This document shows positions 35,355 through 43,605 of a stretch of 64,000 bases of DNA, piece after piece. Numbering within the stretch: position 1 is the first letter of the stretch; each line of letters begins with the position of its first letter. The notes below the pieces were generated by a model. The model was not told the origin of the DNA. It saw nothing but the letters and a program-made list of their open reading frames with translations, and did no database searches. The position numbers and the translations under genes were made by a program. The stretch is from Aquilonibacter sp963820185 (lineage in GTDB: Bacteria; Vulcanimicrobiota; Vulcanimicrobiia; Vulcanimicrobiales; Vulcanimicrobiaceae), in contig CAWFYV010000006.1 in NCBI GenBank assembly GCA_963820185.1, forward strand, positions 124,001 through 188,000, in the 5' to 3' direction.

Positions 35355-36403
35355 ACGTGGACCGGTTCGGTTGCAGTCGAGACGCCTGCCTCCGCAAACG
35401 TCTTCATCTCGCGCACCATGCGCGAAGCCGCCTCGCAGAGCGGCATCGCGAGCGCGGCGCCGCTGCCCTCGCCCAAGCGCAGATCGAGATCAAGCAACGG
35501 AACGAGACCGAGATGACGCAGCGCGACCGCATGCCCAAGCTCGCGCGAGCGGTGCGCGGCGATGCAATATCCCAGTGCCTGCGGCGCCATTCCATATGCG
35601 AGCAACGCCGCAGCCGCGACGATGTAGCCATCGAGCAGAATCGGAATGCGCCGCTGCGCAGCCGCGATCAAGGCGCCGGCGAGTCCGACGATCTCGAAAC
35701 CGCCGACTTCACTTGCAACCGTGCGCCAATCGTTTGCGCGCAAGCGCGAGAGCGCACCTGACACCACACCGATCTTGCGTCGAAGACCTTCTTCATCGAT
35801 ACCGGTGCCCCGCCCAACCACTTCATCGGGCGGCGCGCCGGTCATCGCGCAGATCACCGCTGCCGCACTGGTTGTATTGCCGATACCCATCTCGCCGAGC
35901 GCGACGAGTTGCGGATCGACACGTTCGACGATCGTTTCGAAGGCGTCCGCTCCCGCCTGCAGTGCGCGATCGACATCGGACGGATCCATCGCAGCTTCAC
36001 GCGCAAAGTTGCGCGTTCCACGGCCGACCGCGCTTCCGAGCAATCGTTCGTGCGCGGGTAGTTCGCCCGCCACGCCAAAATTTGCGACGAACACTTCGGC
36101 TTTGGCAACGCGCGCAAACGCATTGATCGCAGCAAAGCCGCCGAGAAACGCGCCGACCATCTGCGGCGTCACCTCGCTCGGATAGGCGCTCACACCCTCG
36201 GCCGTCACGCCGTGATCGCCCGCGCCGACCAGAATCGCCCGCCGATCGTAGACGGGCGGAAGGCTGCCGTGGATAGCGGCAAGGCGCTCGGCGAGCTCCT
36301 CGATGCGTCCGAGGCTGCCAACGGGTTTGGTGAGGTGATCGATACGCTCCCGCGCCGCCCGAGCGGCGGCGGCGTCAAGCGATGGAATCGAGATGGCTGA
36401 CAT
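35351..36403 (-). CDS. cobT: nicotinate-nucleotide-dimethylbenzimidazole phosphoribosyltransferase
   Basis: CobT transfers phosphoribose from nicotinate mononucleotide to a lower-ligand base such as dimethylbenzimidazole, giving alpha-ribazole phosphate. The 350-residue length is typical. The signatures GEMGIGNTTSAAAV and GDHGVTAEGVSAYP are present, as is the catalytic Glu in RLGEGSGAAL near residue 311. Its start overlaps the upstream phosphatase gene by 29 bases, pointing to translational coupling. Confidence 0.95.
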   Translation of the reverse strand: MSAISIPSLDAAAARAARERIDHLTKPVGSLGRIEELAERLAAIHGSLPPVYDRRAILVGAGDHGVTAEGVSAYPSEVTPQMVGAFLGGFAAINAFARVAKAEVFVANFGVAGELPAHERLLGSAVGRGTRNFAREAAMDPSDVDRALQAGADAFETIVERVDPQLVALGEMGIGNTTSAAAVICAMTGAPPDEVVGRGTGIDEEGLRRKIGVVSGALSRLRANDWRTVASEVGGFEIVGLAGALIAAAQRRIPILLDGYIVAAAALLAYGMAPQALGYCIAAHRSRELGHAVALRHLGLVPLLDLDLRLGEGSGAALAMPLCEAASRMVREMKTFAEAGVSTATEPVHV

Positions 36404-36983
36404 CGTTCAGGGTGATTATCCGCGCCCGTCCGCGTTCCATGGCAAGCCGCGTGACGCTAGCGGTCGAAAACACCATTCCAAGCGGGTCGAAGCCCTTGGG
36501 AGCAAGCACCTCCATCACCGCGTGCAGCGCGCCGGCGTGCGTCACCACGAGCGCGTGGCCCGTCGCGACGCGCGCGCGCAAATCATTGAGAAAGGCGCGA
36601 ACACGCGCGACAACGTCCTCGAAGCGTTCGCCTCCAACCGGCTCGTACTGCCGCGCTTGCGTCGGCACGCGCCGATCGAATTCGGGCCAACGCGCGATGA
36701 TCTCCGGCCACGTCAGACCCTCCCACGCACCGAAATTAAACTCGCGCAGTCGCACATCGGTAGCGAGGGCGAGGTCGCGGCTCGCGAGGATCGCTTGCGC
36801 CGTTTGAACTGCACGTTGCAAATCACTCGCGTACGCGTGGCTAAAGGGAATGCTCGAGAGCGCGGTGGCAATCGCAGCGGCTTGCGCGCGCCCACGTTCG
36901 GAGAGCGGCACATCGCTTTGCCCTTGAAAACGACGCCCGACATTCCATGCGGTCTCACCGTGCCGGACGAGGAAGAGCTCCAC
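36375..36983 (-). CDS. histidine phosphatase, probable alpha-ribazole phosphatase
   Basis: This 202-residue cofactor-independent phosphatase of the phosphoglycerate-mutase superfamily has LVRHGETAWN (the RHG active-site motif) near residues 6-15, the second-Arg/Glu region LREFNFGAWEG and the late THAGAL with the second catalytic His. I start at the GTG at 36983, whose G is also the last base of the previous gene's TAG. Upstream in-frame codons lie inside that gene. Position directly before cobT and cobS suggests CobC activity, the dephosphorylation of alpha-ribazole phosphate. This is inferred from context. Confidence 0.85.
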   Translation of the reverse strand: MELFLVRHGETAWNVGRRFQGQSDVPLSERGRAQAAAIATALSSIPFSHAYASDLQRAVQTAQAILASRDLALATDVRLREFNFGAWEGLTWPEIIARWPEFDRRVPTQARQYEPVGGERFEDVVARVRAFLNDLRARVATGHALVVTHAGALHAVMEVLAPKGFDPLGMVFSTASVTRLAMERGRARIITLNDVSHLDSIA

Positions 36984-37603
36984 TACAGGGCTTGTGCGGT
37001 CGTATCGACGGCCAGGCCGCCGAGATGCGCGTCGACGCACGCATCGACCAATTGCCACGAGCCGCCGCCGGTAAAACGTGCGTATCCGCCGTTGACGACG
37101 CGCGGTTCCCAGAGCTGCGCGAGTGGACGCTGCGATGCGGTGAGAATCGCTAAACGTACGATCACGTCGTGCGTAACGATCGCAACACCGTCGGCGTCAT
37201 CGAGTCGCCGGACGAACGCACGCCAGCGATGCTCTACATCGCGCAGCGATTCGCCATCTTCGAACTGCACCAGTTGCGGATGTTCTCGCCACAGGCGCAT
37301 CGTCTGTGCATCGTCGCGCTCGATGTCGCTGCGCAAGCGCTCTTCCCACGTGCCGTGCGCGATCTCGAGCAGATCCGGTTCGATCTCGAGTGGAACGACG
37401 AGTGCGTGCGCGAGCGACCGTGCCGAATCGACACAGCGCGCCAAGGGACTTGCGATGACGCGGGTGATCGGTTCGCGCGCCAGCGCCGTCGCTAATGCTT
37501 CGGCCTGTGCCCATCCCGTCGGTGTGAGTTGCGACTCGCGCTGTCCCTGATATCGTCCCTCGCGATTCCAATCGGTCTCGCCGTGACGGGCGACATAAAT
37601 CAC
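36983..37603 (-). CDS. histidine phosphatase, possible phosphoserine phosphatase
   Basis: This is a second, distinct phosphoglycerate-mutase-like enzyme of 206 residues, with VARHGETDWN near the start, LLEIAHGTWEE, and THDVIVRLAIL with the second His. Its start overlaps the serA stop by 4 bases. Metal-independent phosphoserine phosphatases of this superfamily are known from Hydrogenobacter thermophilus. The coupling to serA therefore suggests that it removes phosphate from phosphoserine. A CobC-like role is the alternative. Confidence 0.85.
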   Translation of the reverse strand: MIYVARHGETDWNREGRYQGQRESQLTPTGWAQAEALATALAREPITRVIASPLARCVDSARSLAHALVVPLEIEPDLLEIAHGTWEERLRSDIERDDAQTMRLWREHPQLVQFEDGESLRDVEHRWRAFVRRLDDADGVAIVTHDVIVRLAILTASQRPLAQLWEPRVVNGGYARFTGGGSWQLVDACVDAHLGGLAVDTTAQAL

Positions 37604-39198
37604 ACGCGCACCAGCCGCACCGCGTCCATACCATCGACGCGCGCGATCGCACCGACGACCTCGCGGCTGATCTCACGGTCGACTTCGAGCACCATCATCG
37701 CTTCACCGCCGCTCGCACTGCGCGCGACTTGCATCGTCGAAATGTTCACGTTCGCCTCGCCCAAAATTGTCCCAATGCGTCCGACCATGCCCGGCACGTC
37801 GCGGTGATGGGTCACGAGCATCGTGCCCGCCGCGACCGCGTCGATCTCGAAGCCGTCGATCTCCACAATGCGCGGTCCATGCGGCAGCACGGTGCCCACC
37901 ACGCGATGGCCGCCCGCAGCGACCACGAGCGCGGCGCGAAATGGTGAGGCATCCGGCTCGCGCGAGACTGCCGTCCGCACGCCGAGCTCGCGCGCGATCG
38001 CGCCCGCATTGACCAGCGTCACACGCCGGTCGGTCACGAGCGGCAAGGCACCGGCGAGCAATGCCGCGACGAACGGCTCGGCGTCGACGCCTTCGAGTTC
38101 GCCTTGCAGTACCAGCGCAAGTTCTTCACGCAATGCTTCGTCGAAGAGTTGGGGCACGAGCGTGCCGAGGCGATGCGCGAGGTCGATAAATGTGTTCGCG
38201 CGCTCCGCGTCGGCACCGTGCAGCATCGGCGCGTTCACCGCGCCGCTCGCGGGGCGGCCGCCTAACACGCGCACGACGTCGCCTGCGAGTTCGAGCGCGA
38301 TGCGCTCCAACGCTTCATACGTCGAGCCGCCGAGGTGCGGCGTCGCGATGACGCGCTCGTGTAGGAGAATGCGCGCCGAGGCAGAGCCCGGCGGCGGCGG
38401 TTCTTGCGGCACGACGTCAATCGCTACCGCTCGCAAACGCCCAGCTTCGAGTGCCGCGAGCAATGCATCGCCATCGAGCACGGCACCGCGCGCGCAGTTA
38501 ACGAGCACGGCGTCGTCGCGCATAATTGCCAGGGCGCGCGCATCGATCATGCCGCGCGTTTGCGCCGTGAGCGGGACGTGAAGCGTGACGATCTGCGCGC
38601 GTCCGAGCAATTCATCGAAGCTCACCAGCTCGACGCCGAGCGCGCGCGCGCGCGAGGCGGCAAGATAGGGATCGTGCGCGATGACGTGCATGCCGAACGC
38701 AGCGGCACGAGACGCAATGTTGCTCCCAATGCGGCCCAGACCAACAATGCCGAGCAGCTTGCCGTGCAGTTCGTGCCCGATGAACGGTTTGCGCTCCCAG
38801 CGACCGGCATGGACGCTCGCGTTGGCCTGCGGAACGTTGCGCATTGCGGCGAGGAGCAGTGCGAAGGTCTGTTCGGTGGCGGCGAGCGTGTTAGCGCCCG
38901 GTGTATTGACCACGACGATCCCGGCGGCGGTCGCAGCCTCTACGTCGATTGCATCAACGCCGACGCCGGCACGCGCGACCACCTCGAGGTGGGGAGCGGC
39001 GGCGAGCAGCTGCGCGTCAACGCGCGTCTCGGAGCGCACGATCAAGCCACGGGCGTCCCGTAGCGCCTCGTGCAACGCCTCCAGAGGCCTGCCGACCATT
39101 GAGACGACCTCTGCGCCCGCGTCGCGCAAAACGGCAACACCGCGTTCGTCAAACGGCTCGGCGACGACGACGCGACCAAGGGTAGACGGGGAAACCAT
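37600..39198 (-). CDS. serA: D-3-phosphoglycerate dehydrogenase with ASB and ACT domains
   Basis: SerA oxidises 3-phosphoglycerate, the first step of serine synthesis. The 532-residue long form has the NAD-binding motif GIVGLGRIGSNIASRA near residue 148, catalytic-His region VIATPHLGGSTYEA, an intervening allosteric-substrate-binding domain, and a C-terminal ACT domain (RDVPGMVGRIGTILGEANVN). The ACT domain implies serine feedback. It heads the minus-strand operon and is divergent from the half aldehyde dehydrogenase gene, with 47 bases between. Confidence 0.96.
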   Translation of the reverse strand: MVSPSTLGRVVVAEPFDERGVAVLRDAGAEVVSMVGRPLEALHEALRDARGLIVRSETRVDAQLLAAAPHLEVVARAGVGVDAIDVEAATAAGIVVVNTPGANTLAATEQTFALLLAAMRNVPQANASVHAGRWERKPFIGHELHGKLLGIVGLGRIGSNIASRAAAFGMHVIAHDPYLAASRARALGVELVSFDELLGRAQIVTLHVPLTAQTRGMIDARALAIMRDDAVLVNCARGAVLDGDALLAALEAGRLRAVAIDVVPQEPPPPGSASARILLHERVIATPHLGGSTYEALERIALELAGDVVRVLGGRPASGAVNAPMLHGADAERANTFIDLAHRLGTLVPQLFDEALREELALVLQGELEGVDAEPFVAALLAGALPLVTDRRVTLVNAGAIARELGVRTAVSREPDASPFRAALVVAAGGHRVVGTVLPHGPRIVEIDGFEIDAVAAGTMLVTHHRDVPGMVGRIGTILGEANVNISTMQVARSASGGEAMMVLEVDREISREVVGAIARVDGMDAVRLVRV

Positions 39199-39245
39199 GA
39201 TGGCCGCAGGTTCGCCCGAGGGCGGGGGAGTACCCGTTCCTTCCC

Positions 39246-40130
39246 ATGTCCAAGAACGGCGATGTGCGGCTCGCAGTCCGCAAGATGTACAAGCTCTTTA
39301 TCAACGGAGCTTTTGTGCGTTCTGAATCAGGACGCAGCGACCCACTGTGGGACGGCAAAGAGTTCGGCGCAAACATTGCGCGCGCTTCGCGCAAGGATGC
39401 GCGCGATGCTGTCGTTGCAGCGCGTGGCGCGCAACCGGGTTGGTGGAAAACCGCACCCGGCACGCGAGGACTCATCCTTTATCGTTTGGCCGAAATGATG
39501 GAAGCACGCCGCAACGAGTTGACCGAGCGCATTCGCGAAGGCGCGGAGTGTTCGGAGACCGAGGCCGAACGCGAAGTCACCGCTGCAATCGATCGCACTG
39601 TATGGTACGCGGGATGGTGCGACAAGTATTCCGCGCTGCTTTCGACCCGCAACCCGGTCGGCGGTCCGCACTTCAATTTCTCGGCTGCGGAACCGATGGG
39701 TGTCGTGGTTATCTGCGCCCCGGATCGCCCGGCGTTGCTGGGCCTGGTCTCCGTGCTTTTGCCGCCGGTCGTCGCCGGGAATGCCGTGGTCGTGCTCGCT
39801 TCAGAGTTCGACCCGCGAACCGCCGTCGTATTCGCCGAGGCACTCGCGACCAGCGATATCCCGGCCGGCGTGATCAACGTGTTGACCGGGTATCGTGGCG
39901 AGATCGCACCGGTGATGGCCAAGCATATGGACGTCAACGCCATCGTTGTCACACGCGGCGATCCACAAATGCGCGAATTAGTCGAGCGCGAATCGGCCGA
40001 GAACGTCAAACGCGTGCGGCTCTATCCGATGCGCTCGCGTGAAGAATGGTTCATGCCGAGCGCGCAGAGTCTCGACGAGATCGCGCAGTTCTGCGAAATT
40101 AAGACGATTTGGCATCCGGCGGGCGTCTGA
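39246..40130 (+). CDS. half-length aldehyde dehydrogenase homologue without catalytic domain
   Basis: This 294-residue protein matches only the N-terminal cofactor-binding half of an aldehyde dehydrogenase: YKLFINGAFVRSESG, ASRKDARDAVVAARGAQPGW, GVVVICAPDRPAL and GVINVLTGYRGEIAP. It has no catalytic Cys and no LELGGK motif, and it ends IKTIWHPAGV. There is no sign of a lost 3' half, because the class II aldolase gene overlaps it by 22 bases. Similar short forms occur with deoC/aldehyde dehydrogenase pairs in other bacteria as far as I recall. A non-catalytic partner like the second domain of ALDH16 is my best guess. Met at 39285 is an alternative start. Confidence 0.82.
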   Translation: MSKNGDVRLAVRKMYKLFINGAFVRSESGRSDPLWDGKEFGANIARASRKDARDAVVAARGAQPGWWKTAPGTRGLILYRLAEMMEARRNELTERIREGAECSETEAEREVTAAIDRTVWYAGWCDKYSALLSTRNPVGGPHFNFSAAEPMGVVVICAPDRPALLGLVSVLLPPVVAGNAVVVLASEFDPRTAVVFAEALATSDIPAGVINVLTGYRGEIAPVMAKHMDVNAIVVTRGDPQMRELVERESAENVKRVRLYPMRSREEWFMPSAQSLDEIAQFCEIKTIWHPAGV

Positions 40131-40708
40131 CCGAAGCGCGCGCCCGTGCCGCCCTCGTGCGTTGCGGTCGCCGGCTTTGGAAGCGCCGCTTGGTCACCGG
40201 ATCGAGTGGGAACCTCAGTATCAAGATGCAGGACGGCACGGTGCTCGTCACGCCCTCGGCGCGGTCGATCGGCGATTTGCACCCTGACGACATCGTCGCA
40301 CTCAACGCAGAAGGCTCACCGCGCGATGGTGGGACACCGACGAGCGAATTGCCGCTGCATCTCGCCGCCTACCGCGTGCGCAGCGACATTGCGTGCGTGG
40401 TACACACCCACCCGACAATGTGCGTGGTGTGGTCAAAAACCGGAGCAATTTTCCCGCGGGATACGGTTGGCGCAAGCGAAACGCTGCGACCCTGCGCCTG
40501 GACGCCCTACGTCCGCAATGGGAGCGCGGAGCTCGCCAACGTCTGCGCCGAGCAGTTCGCTGCAGGCATTGATGTGGTCTTAATGGAGCGCCACGGGCTC
40601 AGCGTCGTCTCGAGCGACCTTGACGACGCGTTTCTTCAGACCGATCTTGCCGAGGAAGCGGCCCGTATCGCGTGCTATTGGTCCCTCCTGGAGGGTGTGG
40701 TCCATTGA
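40109..40708 (+). CDS. class II aldolase/adducin-family protein
   Basis: This 199-residue protein of the fuculose-phosphate aldolase / ribulose-phosphate epimerase / methylthioribulose dehydratase fold has TGSSGNLSIK near residue 30, zinc-ligand motif HTHPT near 91-95 and the third His region LMERHGLSV. Its substrate, a sugar phosphate or methylthioribulose phosphate, cannot be fixed. It overlaps the half aldehyde dehydrogenase gene by 22 bases and the EAL gene start by a TTGA, so all three are translationally linked. Confidence 0.88.
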   Translation: MASGGRLTEARARAALVRCGRRLWKRRLVTGSSGNLSIKMQDGTVLVTPSARSIGDLHPDDIVALNAEGSPRDGGTPTSELPLHLAAYRVRSDIACVVHTHPTMCVVWSKTGAIFPRDTVGASETLRPCAWTPYVRNGSAELANVCAEQFAAGIDVVLMERHGLSVVSSDLDDAFLQTDLAEEAARIACYWSLLEGVVH

Positions 40709-41475
40709 GCTATCGTCTGCCGGCGCATCAGCGTTTATCGAATGCGCTCAGTTATGGCGAGTTCAAGATCTTCTATCAGCCGGTCGTCTCGCTGCAAAGC
40801 GGCGCGATCGTGGGCATGGAAGCGCTGTGCCGTTGGCCGCAACGCGACGAAACCTTTACTTCGCCGGAAACCTTCATCACGCAGGCTGAAACGTCGGGCT
40901 TCATCGTGCAGCTCGGCGAGTGGGTAATGCGCACGGCGATCGATCAGGTCAGCCAGTGGCAAGGCTTGCACAACATCGATCTGACCATTGCGGTCAATCT
41001 CTCGAGCCGTCAATTTCTCCATCACAACTTAACGAAATCGATCGAAGAGTACGTAAAGGCATCAAAGCTGCGTAAGGGCACGCTGGAATTCGAAATCACC
41101 GAGAGTGTCGCAATGCACAATGCCGAGGACTCGATCGGGATCATGCGTCAGCTCAAGAGTCTGGGCATGCAGCTCGCGCTCGACGATTTCGGCACGGGCT
41201 ACTCCTCGCTTTCCTACCTCAAGCGCTTTCCAATCGACAAGCTCAAAATCGACAAGTCGTTTGTGACGGACATTCCCGACGATGCGAACGACGTTGCGAT
41301 CGTCTCCGCGATCATCGCGATGGCCCATGCGCTGGGACTTTCGGTCCAGGCCGAGGGTGTCGAGACCCAGGATCAAGCCGACTTTCTTGCCGACTGCGGC
41401 TGCGAGTACGCCCAGGGCTACCTGTTCGGGCGGCCACTTCCGTCGGACGAGTTCGCAACGCTGCTCGGTTCCTAG
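40705..41475 (+). CDS. stand-alone EAL-domain c-di-GMP phosphodiesterase
   Basis: This 256-residue protein consists of one EAL domain: the signature MEALCRW near residue 34, NLSSRQF, EITESVA, DDFGTGYSSLSYLKRF and QAEGVETQ. All recognised metal- and substrate-binding motifs look intact, so c-di-GMP hydrolysis is expected. I start at the TTG at 40705 (GGAGGG 9 bases upstream), which overlaps the aldolase stop; the ATG further upstream would lie inside the aldolase gene with no site. No sensor domain is attached. Confidence 0.88.
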   Translation: MSYRLPAHQRLSNALSYGEFKIFYQPVVSLQSGAIVGMEALCRWPQRDETFTSPETFITQAETSGFIVQLGEWVMRTAIDQVSQWQGLHNIDLTIAVNLSSRQFLHHNLTKSIEEYVKASKLRKGTLEFEITESVAMHNAEDSIGIMRQLKSLGMQLALDDFGTGYSSLSYLKRFPIDKLKIDKSFVTDIPDDANDVAIVSAIIAMAHALGLSVQAEGVETQDQADFLADCGCEYAQGYLFGRPLPSDEFATLLGS

Positions 41476-41545
41476 CCCAGATAACCGAACCTTTACAAAG
41501 CCTTGTTGCTGCGGCACTATGATCAACAGGCAACCACACCTACAT

Positions 41546-41570
41546 GCCCATAAAGGGAGTCCCTACGGGC
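41546..41570. repeat. nested inverted repeat before the lipoprotein gene
   Basis: GCCC (41546-41549) and GGGC (41567-41570) flank an inner palindrome AGGGAGTCCCT. It lies in the 134-base non-coding leader of the lipoprotein at 41610. It could be an RNA hairpin or a protein site; the rest of the leader shows nothing recognisable. Confidence 0.35.
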
Positions 41571-41609
41571 GTGGTCGTTCACTTCTTCTTCTAGGGGAGC
41601 TTTTTGGCT

Positions 41610-42278
41610 ATGTGGCGTCCTCGTCTCGTTGGCATCGCATGCGCAGTCGCGGTGATCGCACTGGCGGCTTGTAGCGGCGGAGGAACATCGAGCGTAACCC
41701 CGAGCCTCCAGCCGGGCGGTACGGCCCCGCAAAGCACGTCGCGCTTGATGGCAACTAGTGCTCCGGATCAGCAGATACGCAACATCCAGGCGCACGCAGC
41801 TTCCGTCAAGCGAACGCCTCCCCCGAATCCGTTCGCGAACTGGGTGTTTCTCGAACCGCTCGCGGTCACCGATACAGCGGCGGTTAGCGTCCCGCCGTGG
41901 GTTACGAAGTGCGCATCGATCGATCCGATCTTTGGCGGCCTTTGGTACCTCTCGCTGAGCAACTTCACCGTGCCGCTTCAGGCAGTAACGATTCCGTCGT
42001 GTACGCTTCCGGCATCGCTCACGAGCGAAGCTGTTGCAGGCGCGTTCCACCCTGACGCGATTGTGCCAAGCGGAAACGGCAACATCTACATCGTTGAAGT
42101 CGATGTTGGTCTGATCTCGCTGACGACGACGCCGGTCGCGGGGCCCGCACTCGGCACCGGTGCAACGTTCCTCTTCGGTCCGGACGAAAGCAGCTTCATA
42201 ATCCAGAAATACCACGTCTACGCGTTCTTCGTGGCCGCGTACACGGGCACGGGCTCACCGCCGACGGTCTCGATCTAA
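41610..42278 (+). CDS. lipoprotein of unknown function
   Basis: This 222-residue protein has a signal peptide ending ALAAC, with Cys21 as the lipid-anchor residue, followed by a Gly/Ser/Thr-rich linker. The mature body is beta-rich and includes PFANWVFLEPLAVTDTAAV and a strand pair near the C-terminus. No family recognised. AGGGGAG lies 10 bases before the ATG at 41610; the TTG at 41604 is only 4 bases away and less likely. It is followed by a terminator hairpin. Confidence 0.78.
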   Translation: MWRPRLVGIACAVAVIALAACSGGGTSSVTPSLQPGGTAPQSTSRLMATSAPDQQIRNIQAHAASVKRTPPPNPFANWVFLEPLAVTDTAAVSVPPWVTKCASIDPIFGGLWYLSLSNFTVPLQAVTIPSCTLPASLTSEAVAGAFHPDAIVPSGNGNIYIVEVDVGLISLTTTPVAGPALGTGATFLFGPDESSFIIQKYHVYAFFVAAYTGTGSPPTVSI

Positions 42279-42307
42279 CCCAGGAAAAACGCCGACCACC
42301 TCAAACC

Positions 42308-42342
42308 AAACCCCGCTGCGTTAACCGCACGCGGGGTTTGTG
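42308..42342 (+). terminator. hairpin between lipoprotein gene and tRNA-Ser
   Basis: AAACCCCGC (42308-42316) pairs with GCGGGGTTT (42331-42339), with inner TGCG/CGCA pairs. The T run is short. Its position after the lipoprotein stop supports a terminator. Confidence 0.65.
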
Positions 42343-42348
42343 CTCCTT

Positions 42349-42438
42349 GGAGAGGTGGTCGAGCGGTCGAAGGCACTCGCTTGGAAAGCGAGCAGACGTG
42401 AAAGCGTCTCGAGGGTTCGAATCCCTCCCTCTCCGCCA
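42349..42438 (+). tRNA. tRNA-Ser(GGA)
   Basis: This plus-strand class II tRNA has acceptor GGAGAGG/CCTCTCC, anticodon arm CTCGC-TTGGAAA-GCGAG (anticodon GGA), a long variable arm (AGACGTGAAAGCGTCT) and T arm with GTTCGAATC. CCA is encoded. Confidence 0.97.
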
Positions 42439-42443
42439 GATTC

Positions 42444-42746
42444 CTACGTTCGATCTACGAGATACCAAGTGCCGTCGATCAGAATCCAATGGTCGACGGT
42501 ATTTGCATTGTGGCCGTGGACGCCCACGTATTCTGCGTGTACTTCGAGCGTATTGCCGCGCATGACGATCTTCTGCACGACCACCGTCAGCGGATCGTAT
42601 TCGAAGCTCGAAAGCTTCATCTTGGCGTGGTCCTTGAAATGCGGTGCGAGCACCGTTTTTTCTTGCGTCGGATCGTGCGTGACCGCGGAACCGAGCTGTG
42701 CATAACGCTGCGAAATCGAAGATTGGACGTCAGCAGAAACAGGCAT
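42444..42746 (-). CDS. small protein of unknown function
   Basis: This 100-residue protein begins MPVSADVQSSISQRYAQLGS and ends HWILIDGTWYLVDRT. The alternating beta pattern and the closing Trp-rich strands resemble nuclear-transport-factor-2/SnoaL-like folds, but this is only a resemblance. It starts 14 bases after the stop of the 280-residue secreted protein, in the same direction, so it may be the last gene of the GntR-controlled operon. It has no signal peptide from this start. Confidence 0.6.
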   Translation of the reverse strand: MPVSADVQSSISQRYAQLGSAVTHDPTQEKTVLAPHFKDHAKMKLSSFEYDPLTVVVQKIVMRGNTLEVHAEYVGVHGHNANTVDHWILIDGTWYLVDRT

Positions 42747-42759
42747 GTGGGTAACTACG

Positions 42760-43602
42760 TCACCGGGGCGCCGGAAACATGTCGCCGGCAAGGGTCGGCG
42801 GAAACGAAAAGTGATCGTAGGCGAAGATCATAGTGACGTGTTTTACCCCGATGCCCACTGCACGGGCCATAAGCTCCATCGTTCCCCTGCGAACTACTGA
42901 CTCGCCATCGATGTCGCCAATATTCAATTCGGTCGTGAACGTGTAGCCGGCCGCGACGACACTCTGGCGCATCTCGAAGCGAACGAGGCAGAAGTGGTTC
43001 GTGCGCTCGTCGATCACTGCATCGGTGAGTGGGTGGTCGAGCGGATCCCTTCGCGCGATCAGATGCACGCGATGTGCGGGGTCGCCGTTTGCACACATTG
43101 CCGCTCCCGCGTCGCTCACGTCGTAGAACGCAACGCCCATTACCCTGACCGCCGCAATCACCGGCAAGCCGTTTGCGTCGGGTGTCGGCAACGACGGCGT
43201 GGTCGCCGTTTCTGGACGCCCGTCGAATCCGTACCGGATCCAGTCGGCGACACCGTTCCACGTAGGATCGAAGATCGGAGATCGGATCGTGCCCCAGCCC
43301 TGCGGCGTTTGTACCGAGGTCAGATCGTCGCGATTTCGATAGGCCGCCGAAAACGTCGCATCCGGCTTCAAGCCTCGGCCCCACCCGAGACTAATCGAAG
43401 CCTTATCGTTTGGCTCGCGCATGAGGCTGAAGCCCATGCCCGTGATGTGCAGTTGCACGTCGTACGTCGCGAAGCTGGGCTGCGGAACATTGCGCATCGC
43501 TTCAAGCGCTTGCACGTAATACTGTTCTGCCGACGGCGGTTGGCCGGCATTCGCCGCCTGCGACAACGCGGTCGCTGCCAAGACTATTGCAAGGAGCAAC
43601 AC
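42760..43602 (-). CDS. secreted protein of unknown function
   Basis: This 280-residue product has a signal peptide (MLLLAIVLAATALSQAANA). The exported body begins SAEQYYVQALEAMRNVPQPS and contains a likely beta-sandwich or lipoprotein-localisation-like fold. Two cysteines (in GAAMCANG and NHFCLVRF) could pair. No family assigned. It follows the secreted hydrolase gene by 3 bases and so belongs to the GntR/ABC operon. Confidence 0.75.
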   Translation of the reverse strand: MLLLAIVLAATALSQAANAGQPPSAEQYYVQALEAMRNVPQPSFATYDVQLHITGMGFSLMREPNDKASISLGWGRGLKPDATFSAAYRNRDDLTSVQTPQGWGTIRSPIFDPTWNGVADWIRYGFDGRPETATTPSLPTPDANGLPVIAAVRVMGVAFYDVSDAGAAMCANGDPAHRVHLIARRDPLDHPLTDAVIDERTNHFCLVRFEMRQSVVAAGYTFTTELNIGDIDGESVVRRGTMELMARAVGIGVKHVTMIFAYDHFSFPPTLAGDMFPAPR

Positions 43603-43605
43603 GAG

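Noticed and set aside
39246..40130. Half aldehyde dehydrogenase as a frameshift-truncated gene
   Set aside because: No dehydrogenase sequence follows in any frame after 40130; the downstream aldolase gene is intact and overlaps.
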